Counted from the stretch's first letter, positions 38,809-51,238 are shown. The stretch: 64,000 nucleotides of DNA from Steinernema hermaphroditum (GCA_030435675.1 CM059623.1:1018012-1082011), one strand, 5' to 3'. A program made the numbers and translations. The notes: generated by a model not told the origin, from the sequence alone.

Positions 38809-39855
38809 ATGGCGCAGATCAAACCCATTCATCAACGTCTTCTTGTGATGAATACCGTCCCGATCCCTTTCGTCGAAGCAGTCCAGCGCTTGCTCCGAAA
38901 TAGTCCACTTGGCGTCTTCTTCTTCCGCGAACTCTCAGGAGTCTACCACAGCGTGGCGAACGACTATGCCAACACCTCCATAAATTTGGTGATGTCCCTC
39001 TACAGAGAAGACGACAGTTCCCCCGTAAAGTATCATCTAAGCATTAAAGGCAAGATCGGCGGATTTCCCATTGGGAAAAGTCATCCGGGAGACAAAGAAG
39101 ACCTTCTTGCCCAAAACGTTGTCCTTCCGTCGCTTTGGCTTAGGTCATTGACTCACTTTTTGAACTTAAATGTAGTTCTTGGACAAGAGAGCAAATCCGA
39201 AAATGACATTCAAGAGTTGCTGAAGTTCCAACGCTACTTCAATAAGTTGGACATCGAATATTACGACTCGTTTCCTGCAGATTTCAAGAAGGGTGAAAAC
39301 GAAGTGCAGCTGCCTGAAAAGGCGATCGCTTGTTTCCCTCACTTCCCGGAAGTCCACTGCCGTGGAGAACTAGGCCAGCTACCGGCTCCGATCACAGATT
39401 TTCTCTGCAAAAGAGGCATAATCAGCTCTACTTTGGACATGCGATTTTTGGAGAAGATGAGCATCCACGTCGAGGATTCAGTCCTCACAAAAGTGGACAC
39501 CCCTAACCATCTCCTCTACAACGAGGAACAATTCCTGAACGCCTTCGAATCGATCGTCTCAAATCATCGACCTATAAAGACCATCTCCATCTTTGACTGC
39601 CCTCAAGATTATCAGATGAGCATTCTGATGGCGAGACTCCATCGCATTTGGATCGCGACGGGCAATCGAGAACAGCTCGAGTTCTCGGGATCGTTTCTTA
39701 TGGCACACTGGAAGCTGAAGGAAGGAGGCTACGATCTGATCAAGACAGAGTCGTCGGTGGTGGCCACGAACGACAGATATTCTGATCACATCATCACTTG
39801 GGAAGAAGGAAGCGTGAACGACACGAATAGTGTTTTGTTCCAGTTCCTGTTCTAA
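38809..39855 (+). CDS. Lineage-specific one-exon protein (MNTVPxxF type)
   Basis: A single open frame of 348 aa; translation may instead begin at the in-frame ATG giving MNTVPIPFVEAVQRLLRNS. The MxxVPxxFxxxV start is common in large, fast-evolving nematode families of intracellular proteins, many related to F-box-type adaptors. No signal peptide or membrane helix is visible; the rest is alternating alpha/beta with no motif I can name. The lack of introns is unusual in this window, where conserved genes have many, and suggests a retroposed or young gene. Confidence 0.7.
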   Translation: MAQIKPIHQRLLVMNTVPIPFVEAVQRLLRNSPLGVFFFRELSGVYHSVANDYANTSINLVMSLYREDDSSPVKYHLSIKGKIGGFPIGKSHPGDKEDLLAQNVVLPSLWLRSLTHFLNLNVVLGQESKSENDIQELLKFQRYFNKLDIEYYDSFPADFKKGENEVQLPEKAIACFPHFPEVHCRGELGQLPAPITDFLCKRGIISSTLDMRFLEKMSIHVEDSVLTKVDTPNHLLYNEEQFLNAFESIVSNHRPIKTISIFDCPQDYQMSILMARLHRIWIATGNREQLEFSGSFLMAHWKLKEGGYDLIKTESSVVATNDRYSDHIITWEEGSVNDTNSVLFQFLF

Positions 39856-40310
39856 AGCTCTAATTTAAGTGATTTAATGTGAACTCGACTATAAATGGCT
39901 CCTTTCAGAACTTCCTCTAAGCACACCTTATGCGGTGCCTACCTAGATCGAGAATCGCATCGCTGACTGATCTATGTTGGAGTCGAATTTGTACACATTT
40001 TCCTCAATTTCCAGCCCTATCTCGGACAAAACCCTCCACAAAACACCCTCTCAAGGATAACATCTCTTTTAATGCAATGCATAATATGGAAATGTACAGG
40101 AATAACCGAATAGAATCAGTGATAAATCAACTTTTTCCTCTCAATCAAAGGCGACTTGGAGATCAAACAAACAAGGAAAAAAAAATAACAAGGCTGTACG
40201 GTAGACTCTACTCGTGATAGTGGTCTGTGGCACAGAACGATATATAAAAGGAGAATAGCCAGAAAGAAGTCTAGATGAACCTAAGAGGAAGTAAATGCAC
40301 GTTGTGGCTA

Positions 40311-43300
40311 CTAGGAAATCTTCGATCTGAGCAGATTCTTCTCGGCCGAGCTCAGCTCGTGTTTTGTGATCTGCTGCAACTCCTTCACGTCTTTCATCAT
40401 CTGCGTGAGTCTTGTAACATTTTCGTCGACGTTGTCGGTCAGTTCTGGAATGGGAACGTTGAGGAGAGCGAGGAAATAGAGACCGCACCGTATTTGGACA
40501 TCCCGACGATCTCGTACACTTCATCCATGGACAAGGAGTTGATTCTGGAGGACTCTCTAGAGCGGATGGCGTTGATGACGGAGCGTGAGGCCGCGCTGCT
40601 GGGCGAATCGTGGTGGTTGGTGTGGTTGGAAAGACGGTGACGAGTGGCGTGGCGCGCGGAAACTCGAGGCGACACATCGGTGGAAGTGGAGGGTTCCGTG
40701 TCGACTTCCACGGACAAGCGGCTGCGGTAGCCGTTCTCTTCTAAAGCGCGTTTAGTTAAGAGAGGGTGGCTAAGAATTATATCCACCTTTTGGCGTCTTT
40801 TTCACTTCTTTCTTGATTTCGGGCTTCACAAATTCCACTGTGGGTGGTATAGGTTCTTGTTCTTTTTTGGGTGTGGCCACTTCGGGTGGTTCTTTCTTAG
40901 GCGCTTCTAGTGATGGTGGAGGAGGTGGCGGCGGGAGGGGTTCGTCGAACTTCTTCTTGATCTTGACAGTGCGTGGTTGGATCGGAATTGTGCCATCTGA
41001 AAATTTGAATTTTATGTTAAGAAAAATGTGTAGAAGAGGGAAATTAACCCAAAACTGTCGAAAAAAAATGATTGCGCTTCTCTGGGATTCGAACTCGCAT
41101 CGATGATTTCCTAGTCTAAGCTGTTAACCACTGTACCACAAAACCGGGAAAGCCCAGATTGTCTGGAAAATCCGCATCTATAGTCGAGTGGATAGCAGTT
41201 CTGACCAGAAAATTCTCGACTCAGGTTCGAGTGCCAGAGGTGAAAGATGAAACTAGGAGAGCTAGAAATGTTTCTTTTGTTCTTTGATTCCGTACACACT
41301 GCAATAATTCGCATTGGCTTACCAGTATGAGCCGTTTCCGTCTTGCCATGGAACTCCAAAGTCACCGATGTGTTCACCTCCACCAGTCGGGCCTTCTTTA
41401 GAGAAGTTGGACTGCTTAGCGCCGATACGGACGGCCTCTTATTGTTGGAAACGGGAGCCGTTGCTGATGTAACTATAGTGAGTTGGGTGGTGGAACTTTG
41501 GTGGTGAGCGTCTTTGTCTCTCTTTTGGAAAATGGGCTTCTTTCTAATGGTGAACTGAGGCGACCCGACTGAAATGATTGGTAAAATGTCTGCGCAGATG
41601 TTGAGGAACGCTTACAGTCTATATCGAAAAGTCCAGCTTTTCGATCGGTACTTCCACTTTCTGACTTTGCATGCGCTTTGGCAACGGGCTGCGGCTTATA
41701 CATGCCATGCCGTTCTTTGTCCTAAAATAGGAGATATTACATGGATAATGAAACAAAAGAAATCCAAATAAGAAAATGAAGATTTTCAACCAGTCGGATT
41801 CGAACCCGCTCAAAGCGTTTTATAGGATAATACCCTAACCACTACACTACTCCAGTTGACAGTCTCTAATTTTCGTTCAAATGCGCTCTCATGGCTCAGA
41901 GGCTAGCAGCTGCGATTATCAAATTTCCGTTTCGGGTTCGACTCCGAGCGGAGGAAGGTGCTTCAATTTAATGCGCAAATTTTTGCTAATTAACAAAATT
42001 AGGAAATTTCATCTCAAACGACTTATTTTTGAATTTGTTCATCTAATTTCTTAGCATTAATATTTTGTCGGATTTCTTCAAAAAGATAATCATATTAATC
42101 TTGCTTAGGAAGCAGTGAAAAGTCGAGCCTAAAACAGAGCAAAAGAGGCCGACGCGACTCGCATGGAAGGTTTTATAAACAGCAGAAGAAATATCGATTT
42201 CATTGCGTAACGCAGAAGTGTTCCCCCGTTTGGAGCCTAAAATTTGCGTCCTATAAACGGTCACACAACACGAAACAACAGCTTAGGATTAGGCTAAAAA
42301 CAAGATTGCGCAAGTGTAAACAGAGAACGCGGAAGAACCCATTAAACTCACCTCGATGCGGTGTTTGATCATCGACTGCTTCACCATAGCCGCGTCCTTG
42401 GCGGCGCTCAGCTGAGCCGAGGCGACGCCGCCTCCGCTCTCGCTAATCACGCTTCCTTTCGACGACGAAGTCGACGTCGACCGGGCTCGACCGGCGGAGC
42501 CTTTCGCGTTGACACCGCCACCACAACCACCACCGCTGCTGTTGGACGCTGAGGAGGTCGACGGCTGCTGGACGTCCTGAACCGGTCAATTCGATTAGAA
42601 GCTGCCAGCACGCAGATGTGGCTTAATTGGAAGGTCGCCAGGGGAGCGTTGCAGCAGGATGCCCCGGAGAGAAGAGGATATCCGGCGATGCAACGGTGTG
42701 CGTAGCGGCGGATGAGTGCCGAAGGGGGATTATCGCCGGTTGCTAGGGGCGAAGAACAAACGAATTATTATTATTCGGCTTTTCTTGAATTCCGATGCCC
42801 GCGCCGGCGACGTCACGGCGGACGTTGCGGAATAATCGATGCAAAATGCAATGCATACGGCCGGGAGGTGTGAAAACGCTTCTGCGTTTCGTACCCACCA
42901 CGTTATGCTAATTTTTGAGTCGTTTTCGAGGTCGCTTCGCAGTGCAATTTATGTAAATGTTTGTTACGGACTCGACCTAAATGATGGGGACATCAATTTT
43001 GAGGCCTGAAACGACTTAAATCCTTAGAAATTTCCGTTTTTCCAGAAAAGCGACGCAAAAATAAAAATCGATAAATGATTTAATGGCACTCGTTTGCGTG
43101 AGGATTCGAACCCGGATTGGACGTTTTCTAGTTTGCCGCGTTAGTAACTGAGCCATTGGGGCACGAAAAACGAGACTGACTGTCGCCGCGGCTCAGTGGC
43201 TAGTACTCCAGATTACTAAACGCTCGATACGGGTTCGAATCCCGTCCCTCCTTTTTGACCATTTTGCACATTTGTGTGTTTTTACGTGTAAAAATACTTA

Positions 43301-46300
43301 CAAGTGAGACCTTCTTTGTGACTTTGTGATGAGGCACAGTCAGCACGGCCTTGCACGTCAACGGCTTCTCCACCACAACTTTCAATTTGATCGGCATCGT
43401 GAACTCCGGCGCGTTCAAGTTGATCACCGTTGCCTCGATTTCCGCTTCTACCGTAGCCTCCAGCCCCGACTTCTCCTTCTTCACCTCTTCCACCACTTTT
43501 TTGACAATTTCCGGAGTGCTCGACTTCTCCGATTTCTCAGACGGCTCAGCAGGAACCTTAGGATTCTTCAGAGGAGGCGACATATTTTTCTTTGAGGCGT
43601 TTGAGACCCTTCTTAGACGATTAGATGAGTCAGCTGCTGACTTCATCTGCGCGGTCCTCTGAGTCACACTGAGCGAGTACTCAATGCTCGCCTCGAGGAT
43701 TTTCTTCGCGTTGTCGCTCGTCGACGCCAGCCGATCCTTCTGGTTCTCGCCGGGTTTCTGATCTTCCGAGTATACCCTGATGGTGTCGAGGTTCATCCAC
43801 TCGTCGTAGCGAGCGTTCCATCCCAAGTAGTGTACGAGGAGTTTGGTCGTGTCTAGCTGCTCCCTGAGGGCTTCTTTGCCCTTCTCGGACAGTTCGTACG
43901 TGTCCGAGGCGGTGCTGTTGCAGATCTCGCAGGCGAGTAGCCTGGCGAAGAACTCGTCGACGTTGGGCCGTTCTATGCTGATGACGCGGGCGTCGTAGTA
44001 GGAGGCGTTGTGGAGGGCGCGCACCTTCTGGCCGATGTAGAAGTGGGAGAAGCTAAAAGGTGAGCATAAAATAGGGGGTAAAGATGATAATGTTGTAACT
44101 AAATACGGCCTAAGAAGAATAACAATTTTTGAAGAAAGCTTCTCTCAGTTTCGATTACTACTTTCATGCCATTTTCTCCAAATTTCTTCAATTCGATCCA
44201 CTTTAAAGAGATATTCTAAACTTACACACTAGCAGGCGTCCCAATAGTCCCGTTATCCGGTCCTCCATCTTGCGGTCTTTTCGAACTCCCTCTCCCACCA
44301 GAGCTAGGCCCGGAGTCCTTCCTTTTCCTGCCCTTCTCCCTGTCCTTGTCCTTCTCTTTCTCCTTAACCTCGTCCTCGTCACTCTCCGCCGAATTCACCG
44401 TCGCCTCCGAAATGTGTCTTTTTCTCACGACCGTTTTCTCCGGCTCCTTCTTCTTCTCCTTCTTCTCGACGGAAGCCACCGAGCCTCGTCTACTGGGCAC
44501 CGCCGGTTCGGGCTTTTCCGACTCAGACGCCGTCTGAGACGTCGAGGGCTGGGGCTTCTCCGGGGCGACGCTCTTTTCCTTCTTCATCCTCTTCGCTGCG
44601 GCGGCCTCCTCCTTCTCCTTTTTGGCCTCTTTTTCTTTGTTCGTGTGGTGAACGCCGTTCTTCTCTTTCTCCTTTTCCTTGCTTTCCTTCTCCTTGGCTT
44701 GCTGTTGCTCTTTGCTTTTCTTGGCGAGGGGCAGAAATTGTCGTTTTGGCTAAAAAGACGAAGTTTTTCTCTTTTTATGTCGGTGTTTCACTTACATCTA
44801 AGGCCCGTATAGACCGCGCGTCGTCTTTGGACGTTTCCTCCCTCACATCGGACGACCACCCTAACGACTTCTGGAACTTCTCGTACTTCTCCAGCCACCT
44901 CACAAACGCGACTCTCGCGTTGCCCCCAGTCGCTCCGGGTTTTCCGTCCAACTTCAGATGCGTTATGACTTGCTTCCATTGACCACGGTCCGTCACTCTC
45001 TTCGAGCCGCCCATCTTGTGCACCACCTTGTAGAACCTATAGAGGTCGAGGTCTTTTCCACCTAGGACCGGTGGTCTGTTGATGGGAGTCGCTCGATCTT
45101 CCATGAACTTGTAGACTTTAGCCACAAAAAGGTCTCTTGTGTCGCCTTTCTCGTCGTCCGACGAGATTTCCAGGTCTTCTTGTTCGGATGAGTAGTTCGA
45201 GGGCGTTTTTCTGCAAATAATAAGTCACTAAGAATCCAGATCCCAGCCAAAATTCCCACGTTTTCAGTGGCGGCCTGTCCACATCGACCACTCCAATCAT
45301 CTCCTCCGTCCAGTCGTTCGGCAAAGAGCCGTTGTCCGAATAGGTGTTCGCCTTCAAAACGGCCGACCTCATCGGATTCGACGCGATCGCGTCGATCGCC
45401 TGCTTTGTCATAAACTCAAAGAATTTGAGTTCGTCAGTCCGTTTTATCGCACTAAAAAAGATAGGTGAGCCTACAGAACAGGCCATAGACGTACTATTTC
45501 CCAGTTTGGAACATTTTGACCGGTACTTCGTTGCTTTTCAGTTCCAGCGCTCTTGTTGGGGCGAATTTGTCGTAGGACGCTTTTGCGACGACGACGGCGG
45601 GGATCCATTTTAGCTTTTTGTTGGCGTCCTCGTAGATGTTCACTACTGTTCCGGGTCGGTAGGCGTCCTAGAAAGGGAAGGGTTCATTCAGATGTCTAGC
45701 GAATAATCATGGCTATATTTTTGTGCTTGTTCTATCAAGTTATTCTTTAAGACTTACGGGAACAACCGAAGACGACCTAGACGAAATGGTCCCTCTCCTG
45801 ACCCTTGATATCACCGAATTAACCGGAGACGGGCTCTCTTCCTTCTTTATCCTTTTTGCCGCCTTTCCGTTAATTGAACTCGCCTCGGATTCGTGGTCTA
45901 CGTCTTGTTCTCCACTCGTGGAAGCCCCATCGATTGCCTAAAAGTCACGTGTCGAGAGACGTCTTGTCTAATCGCTGTTTTTATTGTTTCATCGACATGA
46001 TAGCGATCTACGTATTAGACGATGGCCTCTCGGTCTGAAGGGCCTTATCGCGAACGTCCGTTTTTTTGTCTCTATTCAAACAAAGGAATCGTTTGCACAA
46101 AAGAATCCCATCGTCGAGCAAATGGTCCCAAAAATATCGCAATTTATACAGGGGAAACTCAGGGTCGTTTTTGTCTAAAATTCTGATACATCTGTCTAGA
46201 CTTATATTACTTGTGAACGTCTAGAAATACATCTGCCTAGCCAAGTAGTCTGCAGACATTCGTTCGTTTTTGCGTTTCAAGAGCTTAAACCTCACCAATG

Positions 46301-48156
46301 GATGGTCAAATAGACATTCCCGTCTATAGGATTCTATCTAGCTCACTGATATTTACTTTGGAGATAGCCCAGGATGGTACAGTCTACCTTATACTGACTG
46401 TTCCTTACTGGCGTTTAGCCTTTTATCTAGCTGTGTATGGCTAGCAATAAAGTATAGATATTTAGGAGTATAGGCCTGTCTTTCTTCCATCGATTCATCT
46501 GGATACGAACTTCTGTAGACTGTCTATCAGATGAACGTTTTCATGTCTAGCATCCTATTTTGCTTACCTCATTTTCCTCTTCACTCTCCTCGAAGGGTTC
46601 GGGCTTCGGCGGAGGTGGTGGCGGCGGCAGCGTTCTCAACAACCTCGACGGCGGCACGGAAAGCTGTCGGGTGTTCGGCGCCCTGAACCGGATCTTCGCG
46701 TACGAGGGTATGATGACTTCCTCGTCGGATCCGTCGTCGCTGAAGGAAGACGTCCTGACGACCTTGGACACCGACATGCACCGCCTCAGGTTTCTGGCCT
46801 GCAGTTCGCGGATTCTCGTGGAAGACGGCGCCACGGAGAGTCGCGAGTTGGGACGCTCCTTCATTTTCCGGAGAGGACGTTGCAGAGAGAGCGGTGGTTT
46901 CATTTTGTTGTCGTCGTTGTCACTGGAGTCCGACTCGAAACTTCGCTTTGAGACTCTAAAATTGATTCTTCTTTGCATGCCAACGAGAAGGCCTTCTACT
47001 TTTTGGTTTTCCTTTTGCCGAGGTCGGGCGATGAGGAGTCGGGGACGTAGCGCTCCGGGTTGTAGAGCGGCATCTCGTTCAGGTTGGTGCCGTTCTCGAA
47101 GGACGGCTTTCCTTTGGGAACGATTTGGGCGCGTTTGAGATGTTTCTCATCGCCGTCGTCGAATACTGCAAAGACCAATGTATTCATGTATCTTGGAGAA
47201 CCCCGGAAAATGACGTATTCTACGGATTTCTCGAGACTCCTTTTCATGAACTATCAAAGATAAGAAGCTTTTTTATCCTTTCGATCACATCTCGTATACC
47301 AGGAAACTTCTGAACTCCACAAAATGGGGTCATTTACGGAGAAAGTCGCTTTACCCGTCGATCTTCCGGAGTTATATAGGTCAAATATTTGTGTTATAAA
47401 AAGTGGCGATTAGGTGAAACGGATCGTTAACAGCTGAGAGAGATGATGGATGATTCCTCTGGAGGATGTGTTAGTATAAAAGCCAAAATAGGGCACGTTC
47501 AGAAATCTGAAGGATCTGGAAATTGTGCATGTGACCTAGGAAAACAGTTCTGGTTCGTTTTTTGAGCTCTCCTCTATAGAAGCACCATCGGATACCCAGC
47601 TCTCAAACTGTCAATTTTTCACAGCTCTCATCTACAATGCGAGGCTTAATGCTGCATGAATATCCCGTTGAATACAATCAAAAAGTCGATGTGTGTGGCA
47701 AAAGTGAACATTTCGAATATTTTCGTAAATCTGTCGTCTTTCTTAAGGAGGCAAATACGCCAAATAGCCTAATGTTGGAATATAGCGAAGAATCGTCCAG
47801 AATATCAGGCACCTATAAATCTGGAAAATGGGCAAAACTGACCAACTGTATAGACGCTGAAGTCCTTGATGTGGGCGATGGTAGCCTTGACGTGTCCACG
47901 GCCCTGCGTCACCTCTACATTGCCGTTCAGCTGAATATCTCCGCTGATTTGACTCGAGTCGACGGTGATCGACGACGAACTTCCTATGTTCACCTAGAGG
48001 ACCGAATATTTCAGAAATAGTAGAAGGGAAGGGTGGCCGAACCTTGCAGCGCAACACTTTGTTCACCTTCTTGATTTTGGCCTCGCAGAAGGCTCCTTTG
48101 AACTTGGCGCTGACCTCAGTGCCCACCGGCAGGAATGGCGGATTGTCGGAAGCCAT
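40311..48156 (-). CDS. arid-1: ARID4A/B (RBBP1) orthologue, chromatin protein
   Basis: Sixteen minus-strand exons (48043-48156, 47843-47993, 47000-47165, 46568-46955, 45758-45937, 45495-45667, 45260-45451, 44796-45210, 44226-44749, 43302-44052, 42352-42576, 41616-41721, 41323-41568, 40787-40996, 40489-40740, 40311-40444) give about 1408 aa with every phase closing. The start [22 protein letters not shown] and [23 protein letters not shown] are the ARID4 Tudor region; [17 protein letters not shown] matches the RBB1NT/PWWP-like block; ARID lies around residues 480-575 ([20 protein letters not shown]); a chromo barrel begins near 768 ([20 protein letters not shown]...[12 protein letters not shown]). 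Long Lys/Glu-rich linkers follow. The C-terminus ([20 protein letters not shown]) is a short coiled coil reached only by splicing out 43 nt. ARID4 proteins belong to Sin3-HDAC complexes. Introns 10, 11 and 13 each hold a pair of tRNA-like units. Confidence 0.93.
41077..41149 (-). other. tRNA-like unit U1 (intron of ARID4 gene)
   Basis: On the minus strand: A-box-like TGGTACAGTGG, 31 nt from the D-loop A to the T-loop, anticodon-loop CT-AGG-AA and T-loop AGTTCGAATCC. A run of eight T follows about 10 nt after the 3' end, as in Pol III termination. Stems are not well preserved, so a degenerate tRNA-derived sequence is likely. Confidence 0.5.
41172..41244 (+). other. tRNA-like unit U2, head-to-head with U1
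   Basis: TAGTCGAGTGG, 31-nt spacing, anticodon-loop CC-AGA-AA and GGTTCGAGTGCC. It aligns base for base with U1 without gaps over about 59 nt. Acceptor ends CATCT/AGGTG can pair. Confidence 0.5.
41786..41859 (-). other. tRNA-like unit U3 (intron of ARID4 gene)
   Basis: TAGTGTAGTGG, 31-nt spacing, anticodon-loop CT-ATA-AA, GGGTTCGAATCC. The 74-nt unit has possible 7-bp end pairing TCAACTG/TGGTTGA with two G-U pairs. Confidence 0.5.
41884..41956 (+). other. tRNA-like unit U4, head-to-head with U3
   Basis: TGGCTCAGAGG A-box, 31-nt spacing, anticodon-loop TT-ATC-AA, GGGTTCGACTCC. It starts about 25 nt from the 5' end of U3. Confidence 0.5.
43093..43165 (-). other. tRNA-like unit U5 (intron of ARID4 gene)
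   Basis: TGGCTCAGTTAC, 31-nt spacing, anticodon-loop CT-AGA-AA as in tRNA-Ser(AGA), GGGTTCGAATCC. Acceptor and anticodon stems are mostly unpaired. Confidence 0.5.
43183..43254 (+). other. tRNA-like unit U6, head-to-head with U5
   Basis: CGGCTCAGTGG, 31-nt spacing, anticodon-loop TT-ACT-AA and a perfect T-arm ACGGG-TTCGAAT-CCCGT, followed at once by TTTTT, a Pol III terminator. Confidence 0.55.
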
Positions 48157-50394
48157 CCGGCCTGCACAGTTGACAAGAAGAAGATGCGCTCGGCTGCTAA
48201 CTAGTCGCCAGATTGGTGGCTCAAGCCTGAACCTGAAACGTATGTGAAAAAAGGGGACTTAGCGCGCGGGGTGGTGTGAACCCGGCCGGGGACCAAATAG
48301 GCGCGAAGAGGGACCGCAGCCCGCCCGCAGCGATATCGGGCGGTGCAGGCCTGATGGCTCGTTTGCCATACCGCGTGACCCCGGTCGGGGCGCAGGCACG
48401 TCGCTACGGGACCATCCTCTCGTCACTGGCCGTCGATCGATATCAGATGGTCTTCGTGGCGGGGTGTCGCCGTCTTCCATGGCCTCTAAACCTGAATTCG
48501 GACCCTTTTTGTGCACTTTTGTTTTCGGGCATTGCGTGGCTACTGTAGCGGTTGTTTGTTTGTTCCCACGAATGACGGAGATGCCCGCTTTGTGTGGCGG
48601 AAAGCGAAAACAGGAAGGCGGAGGCGTTGGCGCGCATAGTTTTCGCGGGAGACTCTTTCATAAAGGTAGTCCGTTTGCCTGGGGGATACGTGACTTGGAA
48701 CGCTCTTGTTTACAGGTCCAAGTATGTCGGGTACTGGATGCACTTCGCTGAAAATATCTGCAGAACCTATTGCCTTTCGTCAACAAGCGTGTTGAGTTTT
48801 TCTGACACGGGGTGTGTATGACTTCCAAAAGCGGACTTGTTCTACAAGAATTGACGATTCCATATTGCAGAGCTACGAATAGTGTGGTTGTTTTTTGGGT
48901 AACCCACGTGATTCATCATTCCAAACAGTTCTTTACCTAAAGTATTAAGAGCAGGGTGAACCGCCAAGAAGAGACAGGGAAGAGTTTTTGACGGAATTTC
49001 TCCTATTTAGTCTTCTGTTGTTGATTACCTCTTGTTTCGGGGAAGCCAGAGGGCCGAGCGTAAACATCAAAGCCATTCATAGCCGTCGTCCTTTTGTCTG
49101 GATGCGCTTTTGTCCTTTTGTACATGAATCATGACCATATTTCCATTCATTGTGGGATGGCGCACCGACATCGTCGTACAGCCATATGAAACAAAAAAAA
49201 ACCTTCCGTCAGGGTCCATCCTTAGGGACAATCAAAACGTACAGGGTATTCTGCTTCAAATTCTTAGTGTTTTCGAGGTAGACGGCTGCAATAATTAGGC
49301 GTAGTAACCTTTTTCCGATCGTCCAAATGGTTTAGTTCTGTCAGACAGAGTTCTGTCTCATTTTGTCTAGAGTTTGCAAACGAGACAACTGTCTACTTGA
49401 CCCCCAGCGACCAGTCAGCCTTCATTCTTTCTCCGAATGAATAAAGCCACTTTGTTTTTATTCTGGAACACCCTCTACATGTCTAGACACTTGACGTACA
49501 GGAGACACCATCAATTCGTCAACTCAATGCAATCTTCACAGAAATTGGAAAAAACACTTGTTTTGGAGCCAAAAAATGAATATATGGCAAAACTCATTCA
49601 AGAACTTAATTTAAATTCGAACTATTCTCCCCTACAAAACCTTGTTTAAAAGTTCGAATGTCCGTCACTAATACAATCAAAAGCAACGCTACTTTTATCG
49701 TCAGCTGTCAGCGAAAAGTCAAACGCAAATATTTTTGGGACAAACATCGTTAGTGCATTTGTAAATTAATTATTAATGCAGAAAACAGCTGACGCCCGAC
49801 ATTTTTAGCGCAAAAATGAGCGAGCCATGAAAAGCCGTTGGTTTGTGTGTATCTTTTTCCACGGACAGAGGACCGGTCTATTTCAGAGACCAGGCAAAAT
49901 AGGGACACCGACCGGCGTCGAACCCACCCACAGGGGTTTTCAAAGCGAACGCGTTCGCAATGAGCCACACATACAATTCAGGGAAGATTGATTCACTGTC
50001 ACTGCCTTCGAGACCGATAGACCAATTGTCTACCGGGTTATACTGGAATAAAAACAATTCTATGAGTGTCAATTTTGTCGCCCTCAAGGATGTGGTGTTC
50101 ACATCCGAAAGACCGCGAAGCCATGTTTAATGTGATAAGTCTGACATCACAAAGCGCACTCAAAACGAGGGAAAGGTCCTGAAAATGAAGTTCGATCAAA
50201 GCACATTCAGGAAATTGGTTTTATCGTCGCTAAACAGGAACATATCGGTCCAACTGTCTCTCCTAAATGTTGCACATTCCATCAATGTGGCACTTCAAAA
50301 GAAATCCCAAAAACGGCCAGAAAAGACTTGTGAAGCATCGTGATATTGTCCCGCTTCTCACAGCTCGCCGACTCGGCTGAAATATGCCAACACA
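48157..50394. other. Spacer upstream of the ARID4 gene
   Basis: Apart from unit U7 there is no supported gene. The first 450 bp are GC-rich (GGCCGGGGACC, CCGGTCGGGGCG) and probably form the ARID4 promoter. The 70-aa open frame 49437-49649 has no family resemblance. Confidence 0.4.
49909..49978 (-). other. tRNA-like unit U7 (intergenic)
   Basis: TGGCTCATTGCGA, about 32-nt spacing, anticodon-loop TT-TGA-AA and GGGTTCGACGCC on the minus strand. It resembles the six ARID4-intron units. No convincing partner was seen on the other strand. Confidence 0.4.
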
Positions 50395-51238
50395 TCAAGC
50401 ATCCGATGCGGACCCACCTCCGGCGATGATCTGAGCCGTGGCGCAGACGTAACACAGAACGAAATACACCACCCACAGCGCTACCAACCGGGTCACCTTA
50501 TTCGGGATCCAGTGCTCGAAACGGGCATCGGCGCCGAGTTCGCACACAAGCATATAACACTTGATGGCCACGTACATGTCCATCACAGTCTTTAGAGTTA
50601 TCTGAAACTATCCACTGAAAGGTTACGGTTCTTTCGTTCTTACGCTGTTGGTCTGTATGGATCTGACACCTGCGAAGAGACCTCTGAAGTGGATGTAGGA
50701 GAGGGCTGATCTGGTGGCTAGTGGACCCATTAGGCATATGATGATCGGATGTGCTGCCTGAAGTAGATGTTCATACGTACAAAATACAGAAAACTACGAA
50801 AAGGACATCTGAAGAAAGATCTCGACAACTCTGATCGTGGACACACCCATAGAGGGGCATAGACAGTGAGATATTCATAGGGTATCCATGAAACTATCAG
50901 GTTCTTCCCGAACGACACTAAACTCTGAACCTTACCATAATTGAGAAAGCGCTGGCCATCATGTAGCATCGATTCTCCATCTGCTCACTACAAATAGCCA
51001 AGGGTCTCCGGAAGAACGTATCCTTGTCTTCCGAGTGCCACAGCTTCCAGCACACGATTCGGCTGATGACCAGAAGTAGCAAGAAGCCGAGAAAGACGAG
51101 TCCGAACGTGGTGAGCTGCATTCGGTGAGGGTTGGTAAACAAGTTTTTGAAAAAGCTGAGGTGAAGTGCGCCGTTTGACTGCCGAGCTGTTGCCATGGAG
51201 CCTGAGTGATGAGTTCGTGGATTAGCGAAATGACACAT
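50395..51238 (-). CDS. Multi-pass membrane protein, unrecognised
   Basis: Minus-strand exons begin at ATG 51238. The first ends in CYMMASAFSIM at a GTAAGG donor. A 42-nt intron then keeps one open frame (FHGYPMNISLSMPLYGCVHDQSC), and two further short introns lead to ICLMGPLATRSAL, ITLKTVMDMYVAIKCYM and a final hydrophobic segment ending GGGSASDA. Visible membrane segments: LTTFGLVFLGFLLLLVISRIVCW, the HPIIICLMGPL region and VALWVVYFVLCYVCATAQIIA. The second intron boundary is uncertain (donor either side of a Val codon). I do not recognise a family. It is adjacent to the tetraspan cluster but not obviously related to it. Confidence 0.6.

Noticed and set aside
40439..40786. ARID4 ending at the TGA after FPFQN
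   Set aside because: Removing a 43-nt GT...CAG intron joins SKY to a coiled coil ending LLRSKIS; the coiled coil and phase make the spliced form far more likely.
44270..44812. 180-codon Leu/Arg-rich plus-strand frame
   Set aside because: Antisense shadow of the Lys/Glu-rich exon 9 of the ARID4 gene.
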